Shown here piece after piece: positions 1 through 8,779 of a stretch of 64,000 bases of DNA. The notes under the pieces were generated by a model that did no database searches, was not told the origin of the DNA, and saw nothing but the letters and a program-made list of their open reading frames with translations. Position numbers and translations under genes: made by a program. The first letter of the stretch is position 1; each line of letters begins with the position of its first letter. The DNA comes from an uncultured Acetatifactor sp. (GTDB taxonomy: Bacteria > Bacillota > Clostridia > Lachnospirales > Lachnospiraceae), in contig CAKRTS010000011.1 in assembly GCA_934402315.1 (NCBI GenBank), positions 1-64,000 on the forward strand, given 5' to 3'.

Positions 1-71
1 TTAGATAGCGAAGGACAGATCCTGTGTTTCATGACACATTGGTGTCTTTCGCAGAAAGACGGGGTATATTT

Positions 72-1130
72 ATGAAAAAAGGTATTGCTCTGCTGCTCTG
101 CACGGCTCTTGCCGCCGGCGCCCTGACCGGCTGCGGTTCCGAGAAGGGCGGCGAAAACGGTGTCGTCTATGTCTACAACTGGGGCGAATACATTGACCCT
201 CAGACGCTCGACATGTTCGAGGAAGAGACCGGAATCAAGGTCATCTATGACGAGTTCGAGACAAACGAAGCCATGTATCCCAAGGTGGAGGCCGGCTCTT
301 CCGCCTATGATGTCATCTGCCCTTCCGATTACATGGTCAATAAGATGATCGAGAACGAACTGCTGCAGGAACTGAACTATGACAATATACCGAATGCCAG
401 GGCAAATATCGGCGCCCAGTATTACGAGCAGGCTGAGGAATTTGATCCCGGCAACAAATACTGCGTCCCTTACTGCTGGGGAACGGTCGGCATTCTCTAC
501 AACAAGACCATGGTTGACGAGCCTGTCACCAGCTGGTCCATCCTCTGGGACGAGAAATATGCCGACAATATCCTGATGCAGGATTCCGTCCGCGATCTGT
601 TCATGGTGGCGTTGAAATTAAAGGGATATTCCATGAATACTTTAGACGAATCGGAGCTTCAGGAGGCAAAGGACGCGCTGATTGCACAGAAGCCCCTTGT
701 GCAGGCATATGTCATCGATCAGGTCCGTGACAAGATGATCGGCGGCGAAGCGGCACTCGGCGTTATCTACTCCGGCGAGGCCATCTATACCAAGCGTGAG
801 AACCCTGACCTCGAATATGTCATCCCCGAGGAAGGCACAAACGTATGGATCGACGGCTGGGTCATCCCGAAGAACGCTCCCAACAAGGAAAATGCCGAAA
901 AGTTCATTGATTTCATGTGCCGCGGCGACATCGCCCTGCTGAACTTTGAATACATCACCTACTCTACTCCGAACATCATCGCACAGGAGCAGATTGAGGA
1001 CGAGGACATCCGCAATTCCGAAATCGCCTTCCCCGACCTCTCCAAGTATGATCTTGAAACCTACCTCTATCTCGGCGAGGACGGCGACGAGCTCTACAAC
1101 AACATCTGGAAAGAAATCATGTCCAACTGA
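72..1130 (+). CDS. potD: Spermidine/putrescine ABC transporter substrate-binding lipoprotein PotD
   Basis: Captures polyamines outside the membrane and delivers them to a PotABC-type importer. The N-terminus is a lipoprotein signal (MKKGIALLLC, hydrophobic core, lipobox LTGC). It is followed by the PotD-type opening VYVYNWGEYIDP, the pocket segments YDVICPSDYMV and PYCWGTVGILYNK, and the C-terminal segment IDGWVIPKNAPN. The length of 352 aa is normal for the family. I chose the ATG at 72 because it begins the signal peptide; an in-frame start 16 codons upstream would add a charged extension. Reading frame 1 is open from base 1 and stops at 73-75, overlapping this start as ATGA. That suggests coupling to an upstream gene, probably a permease, outside the window. 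A strong hairpin terminator follows. Confidence 0.93.
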   Translation: MKKGIALLLCTALAAGALTGCGSEKGGENGVVYVYNWGEYIDPQTLDMFEEETGIKVIYDEFETNEAMYPKVEAGSSAYDVICPSDYMVNKMIENELLQELNYDNIPNARANIGAQYYEQAEEFDPGNKYCVPYCWGTVGILYNKTMVDEPVTSWSILWDEKYADNILMQDSVRDLFMVALKLKGYSMNTLDESELQEAKDALIAQKPLVQAYVIDQVRDKMIGGEAALGVIYSGEAIYTKRENPDLEYVIPEEGTNVWIDGWVIPKNAPNKENAEKFIDFMCRGDIALLNFEYITYSTPNIIAQEQIEDEDIRNSEIAFPDLSKYDLETYLYLGEDGDELYNNIWKEIMSN

Positions 1131-1153
1131 TGCGTGCCGCCAGGCACACTGAT

Positions 1154-1196
1154 AAGGGCGGATGAACTCAAACCTAAGTCCATCCGCCCTTTCTTA
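1154..1196 (+). terminator. Rho-independent terminator after potD
   Basis: AAGGGCGGATG (1154-1164) pairs with CATCCGCCCTT (1181-1191), with a 16-nt loop and a T-rich tail (TTTCTTATCT). It lies between the convergent ends of potD and the MATE gene. The T-rich tail is on the potD side. Confidence 0.85.
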
Positions 1197-1228
1197 TCTC
1201 ATCCTATTACATCTCATTCCTCTCTGAA

Positions 1229-2614
1229 TCAGTCTTCCGGCAGCTTTTTAATGATGGTTTTATAGATATGGACCAGGAATATCAGCGACACCGCAAGGGA
1301 CATCAGTTCTGCAATCGGGAATGCCCACCATACCGCATGAAGCCCGCCCAGCCTTGAAAGAATATAGGCTGCGGGAATCAGTGCAAAGAGCTGGCGCATG
1401 ATGGATACCACCATACTGAATATGGCTTTCCCCAGCGCCTGAAATACCGTACCCGAGACAATACAGAACCAGGCGATCAGATAATGCACACCGATGATGC
1501 GCAGCGCCGGTACGCCGATTATCAGCATATCCTCCGACGCTTCAAACAGGCTGAGGAGCACCTGCGGAATCGCCTCGAAGCAGACAAATCCGACAAAGGT
1601 CAGACAGAATGCCACGATCATGCTCAGCTTGATTGTCTGCATCATGCGCTTCCGCTTTCTCGCACCGTAGTTGTAGGCAATGATCGGTGTAATGCCATTG
1701 TTCAGCCCGAACAGCGGCATGAAGAAAAAGCTCTGCAGCTTGAAATACACGCCGAATACCGCCGTCGCCGTGGAGGAAAAGGCAATCAGTATCCGGTTCA
1801 TGCTGTAGGTCATGATGGAGCCGATGGACTGCATGATAATGGACGGTACGCCGACTGCGTAAATCGTTCCGATGATCTTCCCGTCCGGTCTGTATCCGCT
1901 GAATGTAAGCTCCACCTCATGATTGTATTTGAAATTGCAGACGGCGGCCACTACGCCGGATACACATTGTCCGATGACCGTTGCAACAGCCGCACCGGTG
2001 ACACCCATCCTCGGCGCTCCGAACAATCCGAAGATCAGAATCGGATCCAGAATGATATTCGTCAGCGCCCCGCTCAGCTGGGAAATCATGCTGAAGATCG
2101 TCTTTCCGGTCGAGGTGAGCAGTCTTTCAAAGAAGAACTGGGCGAAAAGCCCGAAGGAAAAGATCATGACCGTGCTCAGGTAGTCAATTCCCATCTCCAT
2201 GATCTCTCTGTCGGCTTCTCCGATCTGGCTGAGATAAAACGGCTTTACAACGGTAAATCCCAGAATAAGAAACACAATATAGCTGAGCAGATACAACACC
2301 GCGGCATTCGCTGCCGTCTGGTTTGCCTTGTCCGTATTTTTCTCTCCGAGGGACTTGGACAGCAGGGCATTCATACCCACGCCCGTACCACTTCCCACTG
2401 CAATCAGCAGGGTCTGCAGCGGGAACGCCAGTGAAACGGCAGTCAGCGCATTCTCCGACATTTTTGCCACAAAGATACTGTCTACGATATTGTATAGAGC
2501 TTGTACCAGCATGGAGACCATCATCGGCAGAGACATATTAAACAACAGCTTTCCCACCGGCATGGTTCCCATCTTATTTTCTGTAATTGATGTTTTTGTA
2601 CTTTCCTGATTCAT
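1229..2614 (-). CDS. MATE family efflux transporter
   Basis: Membrane exporter of the multidrug and toxic compound extrusion (MATE) superfamily, normally a Na+ or H+ antiporter for cationic drugs or metabolites. It has about 12 hydrophobic segments. Family-typical stretches are the opening MPVGKLLFNMSLPMMVSMLVQALYNIVDSIFV (read as shorter pieces), LLSKSLGEK after TM2, and the second-half counterpart PIIAYNYGARK. The length is about 461 aa. The start is set at the ATG preceded by GAAATGAGGATAAA (2614); a start ten codons upstream lacks such a site. It is the last gene of a minus-strand group after the Cys/Gly-rich protein. The substrate cannot be told from sequence. Confidence 0.9.
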   Translation of the reverse strand: MNQESTKTSITENKMGTMPVGKLLFNMSLPMMVSMLVQALYNIVDSIFVAKMSENALTAVSLAFPLQTLLIAVGSGTGVGMNALLSKSLGEKNTDKANQTAANAAVLYLLSYIVFLILGFTVVKPFYLSQIGEADREIMEMGIDYLSTVMIFSFGLFAQFFFERLLTSTGKTIFSMISQLSGALTNIILDPILIFGLFGAPRMGVTGAAVATVIGQCVSGVVAAVCNFKYNHEVELTFSGYRPDGKIIGTIYAVGVPSIIMQSIGSIMTYSMNRILIAFSSTATAVFGVYFKLQSFFFMPLFGLNNGITPIIAYNYGARKRKRMMQTIKLSMIVAFCLTFVGFVCFEAIPQVLLSLFEASEDMLIIGVPALRIIGVHYLIAWFCIVSGTVFQALGKAIFSMVVSIMRQLFALIPAAYILSRLGGLHAVWWAFPIAELMSLAVSLIFLVHIYKTIIKKLPED

Positions 2615-2663
2615 TTTATCCTCATTTCTGCAGTTTTCCTGCACTATCCTGTCTATTCACACT

Positions 2664-2691
2664 ACAGGGCAAATCCTAAGATTTGCCCTGT
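2664..2691 (-). terminator. Perfect 12-bp hairpin between the Cys-rich gene and the MATE gene
   Basis: ACAGGGCAAATC (2664-2675) and GATTTGCCCTGT (2680-2691) form a perfect stem around a 4-nt CTAA loop. It lies just after the stop of the Cys-rich gene and before the MATE start. No clear U-tract follows on the minus strand, so it may be an attenuator, a processing site or a weak terminator. Confidence 0.55.
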
Positions 2692-2708
2692 GACGGATTC
2701 CTGTTTCA

Positions 2709-3101
2709 TTAATTTCGACCGCAGCCACAATCGCTGTCGCGTCTTTCTTCTCCTCGTCTGTCTTCCCCACGTCTGGGCATGGGCGGATAATCCTGCCACG
2801 GAGGGGGAACCATTCCCGGGCCGTCGCAGACAGCCTGCTCTCTCTCCCTTGCCTCACGGACATCCCTCAATGCCTCTCTGGCATCCTCTCTTGCCTCTCT
2901 CGTCGCTTCTCTTGCGCGCTCACATCTGCATGACGGACGGTTGTTGCAGCCGCTGTTATTGCCGTTTCCGCAACCGCTGTTGCAGCCACAGCCACCGTTG
3001 CTGCCGCAGCCTCCGCGGCTGTTACCGCAGCTGTTGCCACAGCTTCCGCAGCCGTTACCACAGCCACAGCCGAAAAGTAACAATAGGATAATCCAATTCA
3101 T
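2709..3101 (-). CDS. Small membrane-anchored Cys/Gly-rich protein with an Arg/Glu helix
   Basis: This 130-residue protein belongs to no family I can name. It begins with a short hydrophobic segment (MNWIILLLLFG) that could be a signal anchor. Next come about 50 residues of Gly-Cys-Asn repeats (CGCGNGCGSCGNSCGN and similar). After that comes a charged helix made of REA/REAR-type repeats, and a polar tail ending DCGCGRN. The start at 3101 has a good site (GGTGAGCAT-ATG); the longer reading frame would precede this anchor with unrelated residues. Cys-rich repeats of this type occur in spore-coat or exosporium proteins and in metal-binding or cross-linked surface proteins. That assignment is only an inference here. 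Confidence 0.6.
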   Translation of the reverse strand: MNWIILLLLFGCGCGNGCGSCGNSCGNSRGGCGSNGGCGCNSGCGNGNNSGCNNRPSCRCERAREATREAREDAREALRDVREAREREQAVCDGPGMVPPPWQDYPPMPRRGEDRRGEERRDSDCGCGRN

Positions 3102-3166
3102 ATGCTCACCATAATTTCCTGTTTTTATGGTATCATATGCTTCATACAGGCTCTCCGTGCATGCCT

Positions 3167-3712
3167 CTATTTCTTCTTTTTCACAAGCTCCCTTCGGATG
3201 CATGCGAAGGTCTTCTCTTCCCCCTCGTCAGCCAGCATGCGCAGGAAGTGCTCCAGCTCGCTGGCAGTCTTCGGATGGATCAGATCGTGTCTGGTTCCCT
3301 GTAAATAATATTCCAGCGGCGCCGCATCCGTGTAATCCTTTCCCTTGTAAACCTTGCTCGCCGCGATCCTGTCCATAATCATTTCCGCGAGATACCGGTC
3401 GGGCATCGGAACCGGAACCATACAGCCTTTCTTTCCCGGCTCATCCGAATAGTCCTGCCAGTACTCATAATGATGCTTGTTTCTTCCCTTGTGATGCATC
3501 CACGCGGTTGAATAGCCAATATCTTCCCGCTCCGCATTATTCGGGCTGCGCGTTCCCTGATAGTATTTCGCGCCGACGCGAAACTCCGTCGGGCTGTACT
3601 TCGACAGGTCGTGAAGAAGCCCCTGCCTGTATAGTCCGATCCTGAAGCACCCCTTTGCCACAAGGACCTTATGATGTGTAATTGTCTTAAAATGACTCCA
3701 AGCCTTTCCCAT
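3167..3712 (-). CDS. DUF5662 family protein
   Basis: A soluble protein of 181 aa, rich in His and Tyr, with the recognisable DUF5662 features. These are an N-terminal KTITHHKVLVAKGCF, then GLLHDLSKYSPTEF, then STAWMHHKGRNKHHYEYW, and PDRYLAEMIMDR. The HD-like LLHDLSKYS and HHKGRNKHH patches look like metal or phosphate ligands, as in HD-fold enzymes, but no activity is established for the family to my knowledge. The start codon lies 26 bp inside the end of the GlgX-like gene and has its own site (GAAGGCA), so translation is probably coupled to that gene. Confidence 0.75.
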   Translation of the reverse strand: MGKAWSHFKTITHHKVLVAKGCFRIGLYRQGLLHDLSKYSPTEFRVGAKYYQGTRSPNNAEREDIGYSTAWMHHKGRNKHHYEYWQDYSDEPGKKGCMVPVPMPDRYLAEMIMDRIAASKVYKGKDYTDAAPLEYYLQGTRHDLIHPKTASELEHFLRMLADEGEEKTFACIRRELVKKKK

Positions 3713-5627
3713 TGCCTTCTGCTGCTATGTCTTTCCTTTCTGTCTCCTGCTTCGGCTCCTGCCGTCTTACTTTTCTGTCCTTCCGCTTACCTGTCTTTTC
3801 CGCTTCGGCGACACTGATATACAGTGCAATGCTCCGCGGTGCAACCTGACAGCTGTTGCCGGACTCCTCCGACTCCTCCTGTGGAAGAAGCGCATTGTCC
3901 TCAGCAGTCGTCAGCACAAGCTCCCAACGCATATTCTTCGGAAGTCTCGGCAGGGCGAGTGAATGCCTCTCCCAATGCATATTGATCGCAATATACAGGA
4001 ATGCGTCCTCCTGTCCCTCATCATTCCGTGCATATTTGCCGCACAACATCATGCCGATGCTCCTGCTGTGATGCTCCGTCTGCGGTCTCCACGCACTCTC
4101 CCCGTGATAGGAAAGGTCGGGATAATCGCAGGAAAGGTAATCCATCAGCCGGAGCTCCTTCGCCGGGTGCAGGATGGGATGTGCCCGCCGGAACGCCGCC
4201 AGCTGCTTCCAGAATTCCAGCAGCTCCCGGTTCTTCTCCTGCTTTCCCCAGTCGAGCCAGCCGACTGCATTGTCCTGACACCATGGATTGTTGTTTCCCT
4301 TCTGGGAATTGCCGAACTCGTCTCCCATAAAGATCAGCGGCGTGCCCTGCGACAGCATGAGCAGACAGATTGCATTTTTCATCTGCCTGAGCCGCAGCTG
4401 TCTGACCTTACGGCTCTTCGCCGTTCCCTCTTCACCGCAGTTCCAGCTGCAATTATAGTCGTTTCCGTCCCGGTTCTCCTCACCGTTGCTCTCATTGTGC
4501 TTCCTGTCATAAGAGACAAGATCAGCCAGCGTGAAGCCGTAATAATTCGTCAGATAATGCACCACTCCTGCCTTTGCGGGAATGTAGCGCATATCCTTAA
4601 GGACACTGTTCATCATATTTTCATCGCCCTTTAAGAAGCGGCGCATGTCGTACAGAAAGCTGTCATTATACTCCGCAAGATGCGGATATTTTGGCATTCT
4701 GTCCCTGCCGTAGACCACATCAGCATTTATGCCATAATACATGAACTTCTTATCCGCAAGGAGCGGGTCTGACGCAAGCAGCTCAATCGGAAGGTCCGTT
4801 CCCAGAAGATGAAACCCATCCACATGATATTCCAGAGTCCAGAAGCGCAGAATATCCGAAATATCATTTCTGTCCACCTGTTCAGGGAAATAAAACTGCA
4901 TGACAAGCTCCATCCCGTTTCTGTGGAGTTCCTTCACCAGATCACGGAACTCGGCCGCCGCATCCCCCGACGCCGCATAAGCCTGCTTCGGCGCATAATA
5001 AAAGCCCCTCTTATAGCCCCAGTAATTCACCCGGTTCTCCGGCTGGATGCAGGGAACTCCCTGCGGCAGAACCTCCGCTTTTTCCAGCTCCAGAAATTCA
5101 TATGCCGGCTGAAGCTCGAGCGTTGTAATACCGATCTCCTTCAGATAGGGAAGCTTCTCCCGGATTCCGGCGAAGGTTCCCCTGTTCATCACCTTTGACG
5201 ATGCATGTCTGGTAAAGCCCCTGACGTGCATGCAGTACATTACCGTCCGGTCATAGGGAAGCGCCGGACATTTATCGTTCTCCCAGTCGTAGCATTCGGG
5301 AAGAAAGCCCGCACGCAGCTCCTCTCCGGAGCGCTCCTTTCCATACGGAAGCCCTCCCGGAAAAACCCTGCCGTGTTGGTCCGGCACAAGCCTGTCCGCC
5401 TGATAAAACTGATAGACCACCTGCTCCGGTCGGATATTCTCCACAAGCTTACAATATATTTCACCCGCGCGATCCTCCTCGGTAAACGGAATCCGCTGTC
5501 TCTCCTTCCCCGTCAGGGCATCATACAGTACGATTCCGCAGTCCGCGGTTACGGAGACAAAGGAAAAACAGATTCCGCCGGCTTCGCGGCGCGCCCCCAG
5601 AGGGTATGGATTCATTCTTTTCATCAT
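3687..5627 (-). CDS. GlgX/isoamylase-like GH13 protein without catalytic residues (pseudoenzyme)
   Basis: The 646 aa follow the glycogen-debranching (GlgX/TreX) architecture. CMHVRGFT lies near residue 133, NYWGYKRGFYYAPKQAY near 201, KHNESNGEENRDG near 376, and GDEFGNSQKGNNNPWCQDN near 435. The last two are near-diagnostic of the family. However, all catalytic positions are replaced. Region I (normally DVVFNHT) reads QFYFPEQ at 244-250. The nucleophile segment DGFRFD reads DGFHLL at 270-275. The acid/base segment AEPWD reads YYGIN at 297-301. The transition-state segment AHDGFTL reads NYYGFTL at 361-367. The frame is intact over the full family length, so this looks like a maintained non-catalytic glycan-binding or regulatory protein rather than a decaying gene. 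It overlaps the DUF5662 start. Confidence 0.85.
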   Translation of the reverse strand: MMKRMNPYPLGARREAGGICFSFVSVTADCGIVLYDALTGKERQRIPFTEEDRAGEIYCKLVENIRPEQVVYQFYQADRLVPDQHGRVFPGGLPYGKERSGEELRAGFLPECYDWENDKCPALPYDRTVMYCMHVRGFTRHASSKVMNRGTFAGIREKLPYLKEIGITTLELQPAYEFLELEKAEVLPQGVPCIQPENRVNYWGYKRGFYYAPKQAYAASGDAAAEFRDLVKELHRNGMELVMQFYFPEQVDRNDISDILRFWTLEYHVDGFHLLGTDLPIELLASDPLLADKKFMYYGINADVVYGRDRMPKYPHLAEYNDSFLYDMRRFLKGDENMMNSVLKDMRYIPAKAGVVHYLTNYYGFTLADLVSYDRKHNESNGEENRDGNDYNCSWNCGEEGTAKSRKVRQLRLRQMKNAICLLMLSQGTPLIFMGDEFGNSQKGNNNPWCQDNAVGWLDWGKQEKNRELLEFWKQLAAFRRAHPILHPAKELRLMDYLSCDYPDLSYHGESAWRPQTEHHSRSIGMMLCGKYARNDEGQEDAFLYIAINMHWERHSLALPRLPKNMRWELVLTTAEDNALLPQEESEESGNSCQVAPRSIALYISVAEAEKTGKRKDRKVRRQEPKQETERKDIAAEGNGKGLESF

Positions 5628-5716
5628 ATATCGTCACAAGTCCTTTCTCCGTATGCTGTCTGTTCCATTATAAAGTATGTGCCGGAAAATCACAAGACGA
5701 CTTTTTCATCATTGAA

Positions 5717-5744
5717 TTGACAAATATCCAAAATACGATATGAT
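5717..5744 (+). promoter_or_regulatory. Sigma-A type promoter of the CapA-like gene
   Basis: TTGACA (5717-5722), a 16-nt spacer and TATGAT (5739-5744). It places transcription start near 5751. That makes the ATG inside the -10 box (5740) impossible as a start and supports the GTG at 5776. Confidence 0.8.
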
Positions 5745-5775
5745 ACAAGGAGTAGAAAACAGGAGGATTTTTCCA

Positions 5776-7110
5776 GTGAAAAATTTTCAACCGAAAAAGA
5801 AATACTTCATAGCTATAAGCATTCCGATACTGGTTCTGGTCTGTCTGACCGTGTTCTCCTTCCTGCCGGACAGGCAGGGGCTTCCCACACTATTCACCGT
5901 CTCTTCCGGTGAACAGGCTGCCGTTCCGGCAGAAATCCCCTCGCCGGAGCCGACTGCCACCCCGGAGCCGACACCGACTCCGGAGCCGACCGAGCCGCCC
6001 TTTGAAGAATACGACATTTCCCTCATGGCGCTCGGCGATAACCTCATGCACATGGGTATCGTCAATACGGGAAAGCTCCCGGACGGCACCTATGATTATT
6101 CCTTCCTCTTTCAGAATATCACAGATTTTCTGGCTGCCGCCGACATCCGGGTCATCAATCAGGAGACAATCCTGGGCGGAAACGAACTAGGCTTTTCCGG
6201 CTACCCGCGCTTCAACTCTCCCACCGAGGTGGGGGATGCCATCGCTGCGGCTGGCTTTAACATCGTCCTCCATGCGACAAATCACGCCGCCGACCAGGGC
6301 GTGAAGGGCATCCGCAGCTGTGTTGCCTATTGGAATGAAAAGCATCCCGACATTCTGATGACAGGTATCTATGACAGAGAAAATGTTCCCGCTGAGGACA
6401 TTCCTCTCCTGACCGTCGGCGATGTCACCTTTGCCGTGCTGAACTATACCTATGGGCCGAACGCACAGACAATCCCGTCCGATCTGCGTGAGCATCTGAG
6501 TATGCTTTGCGCCTACAACGAAAAGAACGGGCTGATTGATTTTACCACGCTGAATCCAAAGGTTCTGGAGGACATCCAGAAGGCTGACGAACTCGCCGAC
6601 ATCGTCATTGTCTTCCCCCACTGGGGAACGGAATACCAGTCCAAACCCTCAAACTACCAGAAAAAATTTGCAGAGGAAATGACGCAGGCGGGAGCCGATC
6701 TCATCATCGGCACCCATCCCCATGTTCCGCAGCCGGTTGAGGAGATCGTCTCGGAGAACGCCAACACTTCCCTCTGCTATTATTCCATCGGCAACTATGT
6801 CTCCACGCAGAAGCAGACACTCTCCATGCTGGAGGGCATGGCTTGGGTCACCTTCCATGTGACGGAGGACGGTGTATCACTCAATCGGGAAGCCTCCGGT
6901 GTCCTTCCCCTTGTCTGTCATTATGTGAGCGGCCCTGTCCGTCTGGAAAATGTCTATCTTCTGGAGGACTACACCGAAGAACTGGCGGCACAGCACGGCA
7001 TCCGCAGTTACGGCGGCGTGACCCTCCGGCTGTCAGATCTTCAGACGCGCTGCGCGGAAATCTTCGGCGACTGGGTACTGACCCGCTCCGATATTCTTGG
7101 CAGCAGCTAA
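5776..7110 (+). CDS. CapA family protein (poly-gamma-glutamate synthesis / metallophosphoesterase-like)
   Basis: A membrane-anchored CapA/PGA_cap-type protein. It has one N-terminal transmembrane segment (about residues 10-30), then a Pro-Glu-Thr-rich extracellular linker of PEPT repeats, then the CapA domain. Family motifs are LMALGDNLMHMG, VINQETILGG, NIVLHATNHAADQG, VFPHWGTEYQ and GADLIIGTHPHVPQPVE. The start is the GTG at 5776, eight bases after AGGAGGA. CapA proteins act in capsular or poly-gamma-glutamate export, but no capB or capC lies nearby, so the substrate is open. Its stop overlaps the stop of the convergent NlpC/P60 gene by four bases, leaving no room for a terminator between them. 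Confidence 0.88.
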   Translation: MKNFQPKKKYFIAISIPILVLVCLTVFSFLPDRQGLPTLFTVSSGEQAAVPAEIPSPEPTATPEPTPTPEPTEPPFEEYDISLMALGDNLMHMGIVNTGKLPDGTYDYSFLFQNITDFLAAADIRVINQETILGGNELGFSGYPRFNSPTEVGDAIAAAGFNIVLHATNHAADQGVKGIRSCVAYWNEKHPDILMTGIYDRENVPAEDIPLLTVGDVTFAVLNYTYGPNAQTIPSDLREHLSMLCAYNEKNGLIDFTTLNPKVLEDIQKADELADIVIVFPHWGTEYQSKPSNYQKKFAEEMTQAGADLIIGTHPHVPQPVEEIVSENANTSLCYYSIGNYVSTQKQTLSMLEGMAWVTFHVTEDGVSLNREASGVLPLVCHYVSGPVRLENVYLLEDYTEELAAQHGIRSYGGVTLRLSDLQTRCAEIFGDWVLTRSDILGSS

Positions 7111-8561
7111 TCGATCACATTCTTGACACCCAGAATGTTATCATAGGTTGCGTCACTGATAATGACACCCTTTCTGGAATTAGCGGAGTGTATGATCTGA
7201 CCACCGCCGATATACAGTCCGACATGCGTACATTTCTTAGAGCCGTAACAGATAATGTCTCCCGGCTGCGCCTCGCTGTAGTCAATGCTTCTTCCTGAGC
7301 TGGACAGCTGACCGCTTGGTGTCCTGCTGACCGAATAGCCGAACACTGCATAGATCAGGCTGGTAAAGCCGGAACAGTCCGTGCCGCTCTCCAAAGAGCT
7401 TCCGCCATGCACATAACGGTTTCCGAGGAACTGCATCGCATAGTCGACAATCTCCGCCCGCAGCTCGGAGCTGGTGCTATAATCGCCGGACGGCGGTGTC
7501 GCAACCACTGTCGTATTCTCAGCCGCAGCCGTCTCAGGCACACTCTGTCTCTCCTCAAGCGCCCTCTTAGCCGCAAGCTCTGCCGCTTCCTCCTCCAGTG
7601 TCTTTGCATAGACAAACTCTTCCTTCACCGTGACATACTGGGCGGCGACATATCCCGTCTTTGACTCCGTGTACTGAACCTTCATCCAGTCACCGAGATT
7701 TTCGAGAATCTCTACCTTTTCCCCTCTGTCAACATAGCCGATCCTTCCGGACTCTACGTCCGCCTCCTTGCGCACATTCAGTCTGTCTACCTCCACAACG
7801 GCATATCTCGTGACATAATCCTCGACCGCATCCTCTGCCGCCGCTCCGTACAGGAAAAATTCCGACTTTATATATCCCTCCACATTGCCGGAGACAATGC
7901 GGAACCACTCTCCGTCCTCTCCATCCACCGTCTCTAAAATCTGCGCCACCGCGCCATGATAAATCTTTCCCACGATGGTGCTCGACGTGTTCGGCTCAGT
8001 TCTGACGTTGACATAATGTGTCACATTTGCAAGTGCAAGATCGGCATACTCGCTCTCAGCTTCCTCTTCGTCCGTCTCCCCCGGTACAAATTCCTGCGCC
8101 ACAGGGCCTTCCTGTGCAGCTATATCTTCCTGTGCTGCATTCCCACCCTGCACTGCGATTTCCTCCCGCGCTTCGACTCCTGCCTGCGTCATAGGCACCG
8201 CCTCCGAGCCAAAGCTGCCCGTCAGTGGCGTCACCTGATCCGGAACATCCAGATACGGTATGCTGTTCCAATCAAGGCTTGCCCGGATTCCCCCGTACAT
8301 GTCGAGCGGAGCCTGCTGTGCCTGTGCATCCGACGCAACTCCGTCTGACTGTACCTGGATCTGCCCATCCGCCGACGGCTGCCCCATGTCCTCACCCGCA
8401 GACTGCATATCCACTATTGTCTCCTGTCCGCCTTCCGATATTTCATTTGTATCTTCCAATTTTACCGCAGAACTACTCTCGTTCTCGACCGACGCTGCCT
8501 CCGAATAGAGCCCGGCAGCAAGCAGCCCCACGATAAAAACACTTATCAGCTTATATTTCAT
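7107..8561 (-). CDS. Secreted SH3-NlpC/P60 cell-wall endopeptidase
   Basis: A peptidoglycan hydrolase that cuts within stem peptides. Reading order: signal peptide (1-22); a low-complexity acidic/Gln/Ala-rich linker to about residue 165; two bacterial SH3 domains (THYVNVRTEPNTSSTIVGK and DRLNVRKEADVESGRIGYV); a Glu/Ala helical linker; and a C-terminal NlpC/P60 domain. The catalytic Cys is in GTDCSGFTSLIY, the His in CTHVGLYIGGG, and the polar third residue in IIHSANSRKG. The length is 484 aa. The long variable linker suggests the SH3 domains reach through the wall. The upstream region is the hairpin-rich island at 8562-9025; I see no clear promoter. Confidence 0.93.
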   Translation of the reverse strand: MKYKLISVFIVGLLAAGLYSEAASVENESSSAVKLEDTNEISEGGQETIVDMQSAGEDMGQPSADGQIQVQSDGVASDAQAQQAPLDMYGGIRASLDWNSIPYLDVPDQVTPLTGSFGSEAVPMTQAGVEAREEIAVQGGNAAQEDIAAQEGPVAQEFVPGETDEEEAESEYADLALANVTHYVNVRTEPNTSSTIVGKIYHGAVAQILETVDGEDGEWFRIVSGNVEGYIKSEFFLYGAAAEDAVEDYVTRYAVVEVDRLNVRKEADVESGRIGYVDRGEKVEILENLGDWMKVQYTESKTGYVAAQYVTVKEEFVYAKTLEEEAAELAAKRALEERQSVPETAAAENTTVVATPPSGDYSTSSELRAEIVDYAMQFLGNRYVHGGSSLESGTDCSGFTSLIYAVFGYSVSRTPSGQLSSSGRSIDYSEAQPGDIICYGSKKCTHVGLYIGGGQIIHSANSRKGVIISDATYDNILGVKNVID

Positions 8562-8779
8562 GAATTTATCCTCCGTATACAGAGTATCCGATAATTGCTA
8601 CCCCCACAGCTTGTAGTTAACAGTTGTGCAGGATGCACATGGCCACAAGCAGCGCACTCTGGAGCCGCCGGTGCTTAGATGCCGTGCTGTGGCATCTTAT
8701 GCACCGCTGCGTGCGGAAGGTAGCGCAAGCGTGCCTGCGGTGGTCTGTGCATTCTGTGCAACGTCACTCGCACCACGTC

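Noticed and set aside
1..75. Open frame 1 before potD as the end of a potC permease
   Set aside because: The frame is open and overlaps the potD start as ATGA, but 24 residues show no recognisable permease pattern, so it is mentioned only under potD.
2615..2660. Further copy of the leader repeat upstream of the MATE gene
   Set aside because: It shows a short TGCAG/CTGCA stem followed by GAAATGAGG, similar to the end of the repeat, but the match is too short to separate from a common ribosome binding site.
5740..5775. ATG start of the CapA-like gene at 5740
   Set aside because: It lies inside the -10 box TATGAT and lacks a ribosome binding site; the GTG at 5776 has AGGAGGA ahead.
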